This document shows, one piece after another, positions 4,096-9,200 of a stretch of 9,200 bases of DNA; position 1 is the first letter of the stretch, and every line of letters begins with the position of its first letter. The position numbers and the translations under genes were made by a program. A model generated the notes under the pieces. That model had not been told where the DNA came from, made no database searches, and saw nothing but the letters and a program-made list of their open reading frames with translations. This stretch comes from Ferruginibacter sp. GTDB lineage: Bacteria; Bacteroidota; Bacteroidia; Chitinophagales; Chitinophagaceae. Where the stretch lies: NCBI GenBank assembly GCA_025352435.1, contig JANXTN010000046.1, positions 1-9,200 of the forward strand, given 5' to 3'.

Positions 4096-7050
4096 TTACA
4101 ACGTTCTCTTCACTTCTACTTCTTCAAATGCTTCTACAATATCACCCACTTTAATATCATTGTAGTTTTTAATTACCAAACCACATTCCATACCACTGGT
4201 TACTTCTTTTGCATCATCTCTGTAACGCTTCAAGCTAGATAGTTCACCAGTAAATATTACGATGCCTTCTCTTACCAAACGTATGCGGCTGTTTCTTGCC
4301 ATTTTACCGTCTAATACGGTACAACCTGCTACAGTAGCTTTATCAAATTTGTAAGTCTCACGTATTTCAACATTACCCAAAATTTTCTCTTCTACTGTAG
4401 GCTCAAGCATACCTTCCATGGCACTCTTAATCTCTTCAATAGCATTGTAAATAATAGAGTACATTTTAATTTCTATCGATTCATTTTCAGCCAAACGAGC
4501 AGCCTGTATACTTGGGCGAACATTGAAACCAATGATGATCGCATCTGAACCTGCAGCAAGGTTTACATCATTTTCTGTAATGGCACCTACCGCTTTGTGT
4601 ATTACTTTAATTACAATTTCCTCCGTACTTAATTTCTGTAATGAATCACTCAATGCTTCTACGGATCCATCCACATCACCTTTAAGAATAACATTTAATT
4701 CTTTAAAGTTACCAAGTGCTAAACGACGACCTATCTCTTCTAATGTGATATGCTTTCTTGCACGCATACCTTGCTCACGCAATATTTGACCACGCTTGTA
4801 AGCATTTTCTCTTGCGTCACTTTCGTTTGCAAATACTTTAAAAGTTTCCCCAGCTTGTGGTGCACCATTTAATCCTAAAATTAACACAGGTGTAGAGGGT
4901 GGTGCTTTTTCTGAACGTTGGTTACGCTCATTGTACATTGCTTTTACTTTACCGAAGAACTGACCGGATACGATCATGTCGCCTTGTTTCAAAGTACCGT
5001 TTTGTACAAGAATAGTAGCTACGTATCCACGTCCTTTATCAAGCGATGCTTCAATTACAGTTCCGGAAGCACCTTTATCAGCATTGGCTTTTAATTCTAA
5101 AATATCTGTTTCAAGCAATATTTTTTCTAGCAACAAATCAATGTTTTCTCCCTTCTTTGCACTTATTTCCTGGCTCTGAAATTTACCGCCCCAGCTTTCT
5201 ACCAATATGTTCATACCGGCAAGCTGTTGCTTAATTTTTTCAGGATCTGCACCATCTTTATCCACCTTATTTATGGCAAATATCATTGGCACATTTGCCG
5301 CCTGCGCATGAGAGATTGCCTCCTTTGTTTGTGGCATCACCGCATCATCTGCAGCAACTACTATCACTGCAATATCTGTAACTTTTGCACCACGTGCACG
5401 CATAGCTGTAAACGCCTCGTGACCCGGTGTGTCCAAAAAAGTAATTGCTCTTCCGCTCGGTAAGGTTACTTCATAAGCACCAATGTGTTGAGTAATTCCA
5501 CCAGCTTCACCTGCAATAACGTTTGTATTTCTAATGTAATCCAGTAACGATGTTTTACCATGATCTACGTGGCCCATGATAGTAACAATTGGCGCTCTGT
5601 CCTTCATCATGGCCGGATCGTCCACCTCATTGTCTACTTCTAATTCTGCAGCATCATCTACACCTATAAATTCTACTTCATAATCAAATTCACTTGCAAC
5701 CAATTCAATAACATCTGCTTCCAAACGCTGGTTAATGGATACCATTATACCAAGGTTCATACACTTGCTAATAATATCTGCGAAACTCACTTCCATCAAA
5801 CCCGCTAATTCACTTACAGAAATAAATTCTGTAACCTGAAGCTTGTTCCCTTCATCTGGTCTGTTGCTTTGCGCTTCATTAAATAAGTCTCTCTTCTCTT
5901 TTCTATATTTTGCTTTGGAACTTTTTCCACGTCCGCCTGCACCTGCAAGTTTTGCCTGCGTTTGCTTTAACTTCTCCTGAATTTCTTTTGCATCTATTAT
6001 CTTATCTTCTCTGCGTACAGGTGTACCCGTGTTTTGTCCAGGGCGTTGGAACCTATTACCACCGGCTTGTTGAGGACCACGAGCACCACTAGGTCCACCA
6101 GTTTGTGGACCTCTGCTATAACCTCCCGGTCCACCTTGAGCAGGGCCTGCAGGTCTTGGACCACGGTTGTCAGGCAAAGCACTTGTACCAGGTTTTTTTT
6201 GTATTGGAATTCTTTTTCTTTTACTTATATCTTCTCTTTTAGGTCTGGTATCGTTTTCTACAGGTAAATTAATTTTACCCATAATTTTTGGACCGGTAAG
6301 TCGAGCTGTCTGTATATTTTCAATAACCGGTGCTGTATCTTTTGCCTCAATAATATCTTCAGCTTTTGGTGCAACAGCTACCGGAGCAGGAGTTACAGGT
6401 GGGGCTTCCACATCAGCTTTTTTCTTTGCTTCTGCAGGTTTAGCGGGAGCTTCAGGCGCAACGTCTTCTTTTTTCTTCGTGCTTTTTTTAGGACGGGTAG
6501 AAGAATCTATGGCATTTAAATCTATCTTATCAAGAACTTTAGGCCCTTCCAATTCCGGCGCATCGATTTTTGTAATAGAAGGTTTTTCAGGTTCTGCTAC
6601 TGCCGTTTCTCCCATAGTTGGTTTTTCTTCAACCTTCTTTTCCTCTTTTACAGGAATTTCCACCGGAGTAATTTGTATTACAGGAGCCGGAATATTCTCT
6701 ATTTTTTCTTCAACCGTTGCCGGTGCTACTTCCTTTGGTTCTTCTTTAGGAAGTTCTTTTGGCTTTTCTTCCCTCTTTTTAAACGAAAGATCCTGCTCGT
6801 CTCTTTTCTTTTTTGGATCTGCAATGTTAGACTTAATCAGCTCTACTTTATCTGCCTTTTCCTTGGCAGATTTGTCTTGCTGGTATTCACTTTGCAGCAC
6901 ACGGTACATTTCGTCTGTAAGCTTAGATGTAGGCTTAAGATCATCTGTACCGTTCAAACTTTTTGATACAAGAAAGTCTATCAAGGTGTTTGTACCTATG
7001 TTAAACTCTTTGGCGGCTGCCATCAGCCTGGGTGTTGTTACTTCTGACAT
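4096..7050 (-). CDS. infB: Translation initiation factor IF-2
   Basis: IF-2 is the GTPase that brings formyl-Met initiator tRNA to the 30S subunit and promotes subunit joining. The 984-residue protein begins with an IF2_N-like domain (about 1-55), continues through a long charged linker rich in Lys, Glu, Pro and Ala (60-280) and a Gly/Pro/Arg-rich stretch (296-340), then a second IF2_N-like domain (about 405-465). The G domain carries G1 GHVDHGKTS (493-501), switch [13 protein letters not shown] (517-528), G3 DTPGHE (540-545), G4 NKVD (594-597) and G5 SAK (630-632). Domains II, III and C2 follow to residue 984. All key residues are present. The linker contains a duplicated motif, [12 protein letters not shown] (167-178) and [12 protein letters not shown] (251-262), each followed by a TRPK motif. 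It is the last gene of the operon, 80 bases after nusA. The ATG at 7050 gives the normal IF-2 start. Confidence 0.98.
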   Translation of the reverse strand: MSEVTTPRLMAAAKEFNIGTNTLIDFLVSKSLNGTDDLKPTSKLTDEMYRVLQSEYQQDKSAKEKADKVELIKSNIADPKKKRDEQDLSFKKREEKPKELPKEEPKEVAPATVEEKIENIPAPVIQITPVEIPVKEEKKVEEKPTMGETAVAEPEKPSITKIDAPELEGPKVLDKIDLNAIDSSTRPKKSTKKKEDVAPEAPAKPAEAKKKADVEAPPVTPAPVAVAPKAEDIIEAKDTAPVIENIQTARLTGPKIMGKINLPVENDTRPKREDISKRKRIPIQKKPGTSALPDNRGPRPAGPAQGGPGGYSRGPQTGGPSGARGPQQAGGNRFQRPGQNTGTPVRREDKIIDAKEIQEKLKQTQAKLAGAGGRGKSSKAKYRKEKRDLFNEAQSNRPDEGNKLQVTEFISVSELAGLMEVSFADIISKCMNLGIMVSINQRLEADVIELVASEFDYEVEFIGVDDAAELEVDNEVDDPAMMKDRAPIVTIMGHVDHGKTSLLDYIRNTNVIAGEAGGITQHIGAYEVTLPSGRAITFLDTPGHEAFTAMRARGAKVTDIAVIVVAADDAVMPQTKEAISHAQAANVPMIFAINKVDKDGADPEKIKQQLAGMNILVESWGGKFQSQEISAKKGENIDLLLEKILLETDILELKANADKGASGTVIEASLDKGRGYVATILVQNGTLKQGDMIVSGQFFGKVKAMYNERNQRSEKAPPSTPVLILGLNGAPQAGETFKVFANESDARENAYKRGQILREQGMRARKHITLEEIGRRLALGNFKELNVILKGDVDGSVEALSDSLQKLSTEEIVIKVIHKAVGAITENDVNLAAGSDAIIIGFNVRPSIQAARLAENESIEIKMYSIIYNAIEEIKSAMEGMLEPTVEEKILGNVEIRETYKFDKATVAGCTVLDGKMARNSRIRLVREGIVIFTGELSSLKRYRDDAKEVTSGMECGLVIKNYNDIKVGDIVEAFEEVEVKRTL

Positions 7051-7063
7051 TCTTACTTTTTAC

Positions 7064-7083
7064 TGTCCCGCTTTTATTGGACA
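7064..7083 (-). other. Small hairpin in the nusA-infB gap
   Basis: TGTCC (7064-7068) pairs with GGACA (7079-7083) across a 10-base loop, ending 13 bases before the infB ATG on the minus strand. The stem is only 5 bp and no U tract follows it directly, so it is not a terminator. The remainder of the 80-base gap is A/T-rich with no gene. Weak; it may be chance. Confidence 0.2.
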
Positions 7084-7130
7084 AAATTTTTCTATTATTT
7101 ATATTTTTTTATCAATGCATACGTCCTGTT

Positions 7131-8381
7131 TTATTCTTTTTCGAATTCCTCATTCAAGATTTTTTTAAGGTCGGCAATGGTTTCTTTTTCAAGGTCTGTT
7201 CTCCTTTCTAATTCTTCGTCTGTTAGATCTAATACTGAACGAGCGGTATCGCAGCCAACTTTTTTAAGCGCCTCGATTACCCATGGTTCTATCTCATCTG
7301 AGAATTCTTCCAAATCAATATCAAAGTCATCTTCTTCACCCTCGTTATCTCTAAATACATCAATATTGTATCCTGTCAGTTCGCAGGCAAGTTTAATATT
7401 TACCCCACGACGACCGATAGCAAGTGATACCTGATCAGGTTTTAGATAAACCTTTGCATGCATTTTTTCAGTATCAAGATCTATACTGGTAATTTTTGCA
7501 GGAGTTAAAGAGCGTTGTATAAGCAACTGGGTATTTGCTGTCCAGTTGATAACATCAATATTTTCATTTTTTAATTCCCTCACTATACCATGTATACGGC
7601 TTCCTTTCATACCCACGCAAGCACCAACAGGATCAATACGGTCATCATAGCTCTCTACAGCAACTTTTGCACGCTCGCCCGGGTCACGCACAATTTTCTT
7701 TACAACAATCAGACCGTCAAATATCTCGGGTACTTCAATTTCCAATAATTTTTCTAAAAACACAGGACTTGTCCGAGAAAGAATGATGATTGCCTGACTG
7801 TTTTTTAATTCTACTTTCTTTACAACCGCCCGTACGGTTTCACCTTTCTTGAAGTAATCAGCGTTTATCTGTTCAGATTTTGGTAACAACATTTCATTGC
7901 CATCTTCATCTAAAATCAACACTTCTTTTTTCCAAACCTGGTGTACTTCGCCACTTACAATTTCCCCAACCCGCTCTTCGTATTTTTTTATTAAAATATT
8001 TTTCTTCAAATCACCAATACGTGCTGCAAGCGTTTGCTTACCTGCTAATATAGCTCTGCGACCAAATTCTTTTTGAATATCTACTTCTTCGTATAATTCC
8101 TCTCCCACAGTAAAATCGGGCTCAATGAGGATAGCATTTTTAAGTTCAATTTCGGTAAGCGTATTGTATAGATCATCATCATCTACAATGGTACGGCGAC
8201 GAAAAATTTCCAAATCACCCTTTTGGTCATTCACGATCACGTCAAAATTATCATCACTACCGTATTTTTTACGGATCAATGTTTTAAAAACATCTTCCAT
8301 CACTTTCATCAGTGTAGGGCGATCAATATTTTCTGCTTCTTTAAATTCCTGAAAGGATTCTATTAAATTAATACTTGCCAT
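7131..8381 (-). CDS. nusA: Transcription termination/antitermination factor NusA
   Basis: NusA binds RNA polymerase and nascent RNA and modulates pausing, intrinsic termination and antitermination. Counting from the start chosen here (416 aa), an N-terminal polymerase-binding domain (about 1-128) is followed by an S1 domain (about 137-206), KH1 with DPVGACVGMKGSRIHGI (250-266) and KH2 with QVSLAIGRRGVNIKLA (317-332). An acidic segment rich in Asp and Glu (about 347-366) leads to a C-terminal helical region with helix-hairpin-helix-like sequence (EALKKVGCDTARSVLDLT). I chose the ATG at 8381 because the protein then begins MASINLIESF, the form I expect for Bacteroidota NusA; the frame also has an ATG at 8399, giving six more residues (MEQARN). 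It sits between rimP and infB in the conserved order. Confidence 0.96.
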   Translation of the reverse strand: MASINLIESFQEFKEAENIDRPTLMKVMEDVFKTLIRKKYGSDDNFDVIVNDQKGDLEIFRRRTIVDDDDLYNTLTEIELKNAILIEPDFTVGEELYEEVDIQKEFGRRAILAGKQTLAARIGDLKKNILIKKYEERVGEIVSGEVHQVWKKEVLILDEDGNEMLLPKSEQINADYFKKGETVRAVVKKVELKNSQAIIILSRTSPVFLEKLLEIEVPEIFDGLIVVKKIVRDPGERAKVAVESYDDRIDPVGACVGMKGSRIHGIVRELKNENIDVINWTANTQLLIQRSLTPAKITSIDLDTEKMHAKVYLKPDQVSLAIGRRGVNIKLACELTGYNIDVFRDNEGEEDDFDIDLEEFSDEIEPWVIEALKKVGCDTARSVLDLTDEELERRTDLEKETIADLKKILNEEFEKE

Positions 8382-8429
8382 ATTCCTTGCCTGCTCCATT
8401 TACTGCCCCGCATGCATGGGGTTTTGTTA

Positions 8430-8894
8430 TTAAAATTTTATTTGTACTACCGTTTGCTTTATATCTACAAATAGTATCGGAACCTTTATGTTTAACGCTT
8501 TTTTGTTTTTCCCTTCGGTTGTTTCTACTACAATCTGCTCTTCTGTAGCCTCTAATAAAATACCTTCTTTTATTGTTTCATCATTTAGGGTTACTTCTAC
8601 ATTTCTTCCAATATTTTTTACATATTGGCGAAGCATCTTTAACGGTTCGTCAATGCCGGGGCTCGAAACTTCCAAAGAAAAATCTCCTTCAGGGTAAAAA
8701 CCCATTTCTTCTACCTGCCTGTATAACCTCCGATTTATTTTTATGCATTTTTCAATTCCAAGACCACTATCAGCATCCAAAAATATTTTAATATTATTGG
8801 TAGGCTTCACCTTCATGTCCACAAAAAAAATATCATCATATAGCAGGGTAAGTAAGATTCTCTTTACCGTTTCTGCGTTTGTTTCAGTTGCCAT
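8430..8894 (-). CDS. rimP: Ribosome maturation factor RimP
   Basis: RimP binds the 30S subunit and is needed for its late assembly. The 154-residue product has the family layout: an N-terminal alpha/beta domain containing the hallmark DFSLEVSSPGIDEPLK (71-86), then RQYVKNIGRNVEV and a C-terminal SH3-like beta barrel (about 90-154). Length is typical. It is the first gene of rimP-nusA-infB. It has a good promoter (8957-8988) and a leader of about 55 bases that contains a 10-bp hairpin ending 17 bases before the ATG. No Shine-Dalgarno is visible between the hairpin and the start, as usual in Bacteroidota. The identification rests on the motif, the length and the operon position. Confidence 0.96.
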   Translation of the reverse strand: MATETNAETVKRILLTLLYDDIFFVDMKVKPTNNIKIFLDADSGLGIEKCIKINRRLYRQVEEMGFYPEGDFSLEVSSPGIDEPLKMLRQYVKNIGRNVEVTLNDETIKEGILLEATEEQIVVETTEGKNKKALNIKVPILFVDIKQTVVQIKF

Positions 8895-8904
8895 ATTGCT
8901 TTAT

Positions 8905-8934
8905 AAAAGAAGAAGGGAACCGCTGGTTCCCTTC
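8905..8934 (-). promoter_or_regulatory. Leader hairpin of the rimP operon, possible attenuator
   Basis: A perfect 10-bp stem, GAAGGGAACC (8912-8921) with GGTTCCCTTC (8925-8934), closes a 3-base loop. On the minus strand it is followed by TTCTTTT (8911-8905), a U-rich tail as in intrinsic terminators. It lies between the predicted transcription start (about 8950) and the rimP ATG (8894), so it cannot be the end of an upstream minus-strand gene. The gene on the other side is divergent. This position makes it a candidate attenuator or translation-control element for the operon. Confidence 0.6.
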
Positions 8935-8956
8935 CTTTCTACTTCGTTTTCTAACG

Positions 8957-8988
8957 CAAACATACAAAGTATACATTTATCTACCAAA
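8957..8988 (-). promoter_or_regulatory. Bacteroidota-type promoter of rimP-nusA-infB
   Basis: On the minus strand TTTG (8988-8985), a 20-base spacer, and TATGTTTG (8964-8957) match the -33/-7 pattern TTTG and TAnnTTTG with ideal spacing. The start of transcription would be near 8950, giving a leader of about 55 bases. Assigned by sequence only. Confidence 0.7.
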
Positions 8989-9041
8989 AATTGAAGCTGT
9001 ACCTATCATAAAATTTAACAATAATATATTGGACCACATAA

Positions 9042-9049
9042 TAACTTTG
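9042..9049 (+). promoter_or_regulatory. Candidate -7 box of the DUF4834-like gene
   Basis: TAACTTTG at 9042-9049 matches TAnnTTTG exactly and is the same octamer as the candidate box of the surA-like gene. It ends only 4 bases before the ATG at 9054, so transcription would begin at or next to the start codon. No TTG occurs at the standard distance upstream; one lies too close, at 9029-9031. The match could be chance. Confidence 0.35.
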
Positions 9050-9053
9050 TAAC

Positions 9054-9200
9054 ATGAATATTTTTAAGCTGATAGGTGAATTGGTTGTCATTTACATACT
9101 GTATAAAATTATTTTTGATTTTATTGTTCCGCTTTACAATGCAAGCAAGCAAATGAAGAGCAAAATGAGCGATATGCAACAACGCATGCAGCAGCAACAA
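9054..9200 (+). CDS. DUF4834-like small membrane-anchored protein (partial)
   Basis: From the ATG at 9054 the frame stays open to the window edge (49 codons). It encodes a short N-terminus, a single hydrophobic segment (about residues 7-27, GELVVIYILYKIIFDFIVPL) and then a polar Lys/Met/Gln-rich tail (KQMKSKMSDMQQRMQQQQ). An N-terminal membrane anchor followed by a Gln/Met-rich helix is what I expect of the Bacteroidota DUF4834 family of unknown function, which I recall near translation genes, but the assignment is from recollection of the pattern. The gene is divergent from rimP, with 159 bases between the two start codons. The C-terminus is outside the window. Confidence 0.65.
   Translation, partial: MNIFKLIGELVVIYILYKIIFDFIVPLYNASKQMKSKMSDMQQRMQQQQ

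Noticed and set aside
3962..4165. A 67-codon plus-strand frame covering the 14-base repeats
   Set aside because: It runs into the infB 3' end, consists mostly of repeat-derived Ser/Ile/His sequence, and the 14-base period is out of phase with codons.
6167..7168. A 333-codon plus-strand open frame antisense to infB
   Set aside because: It is the mirror of the Lys/Glu/Pro-rich IF-2 linker; the product is a low-complexity Ser/Phe/Ala run without recognisable domains, while the minus-strand frame is a clear IF-2.
8406..8421. CCCC/GGGG hairpin in the rimP-nusA gap
   Set aside because: Only 4 bp with an 8-base loop; no U tract on the operon strand. The T-rich tail is on the antisense side.
9015..9200. 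A 61-codon minus-strand frame at the right edge
   Set aside because: It is antisense to the DUF4834-like frame, overlaps both promoters, and encodes a Leu/His-rich shadow of the CAA/GCA-rich strand.

Overview
The window comes from a member of the Bacteroidota, most likely a Chitinophagaceae-type bacterium (family-level placement is inference). The evidence is AT-rich DNA, an IF-2 with a long Lys/Glu/Pro-rich N-terminus, a two-domain SurA-like isomerase, a DUF4834-type small membrane protein, Bacteroidota-style promoters (TTTG, about 20 nt, TAnnTTTG), and an almost complete absence of Shine-Dalgarno sequences.

Layout. Positions 1-350 hold two small divergent genes: a cut-off minus-strand gene with an unusually strong Shine-Dalgarno, and a 62-residue possible helix-turn-helix protein on the plus strand. 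Then everything to about 8990 is on the minus strand. Reading from right to left (the direction of transcription): the rimP-nusA-infB operon (8894 to 4096) has its own promoter near 8957-8988, a leader hairpin before rimP, and a terminator at 3851-3884 that follows two tracts of short tandem repeats. A surA-like chaperone gene (3777-2416) has a candidate -7 box and a strong terminator at 2348-2380. A 273-base intergenic stretch contains a GC-rich repeat-like element and a hairpin in front of hflX. hflX (TTG start) is followed 12 bases later by a small Rieske ferredoxin gene. A tRNA-Asn gene with its own promoter and terminator closes the block. At the right edge a divergent plus-strand gene (9054 onward, cut off) encodes a small membrane-anchored DUF4834-like protein.

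How the genes work together. RimP matures the 30S subunit, NusA controls RNA polymerase pausing and termination, IF-2 delivers initiator tRNA, HflX splits or rescues 70S ribosomes, and tRNA-Asn serves translation, so the window is largely a transcription/translation housekeeping block. The SurA-like protein belongs to envelope protein folding, and the Rieske protein is an electron-transfer component of unknown partner.

I did not find a defence system, CRISPR array, transposase or an evidently new multi-gene system. The parts most worth a second look are non-coding: the rimP leader hairpin, the hflX start region, the 7-nt and 14-nt periodic repeats after infB, and the GC-rich element at 2201-2270.
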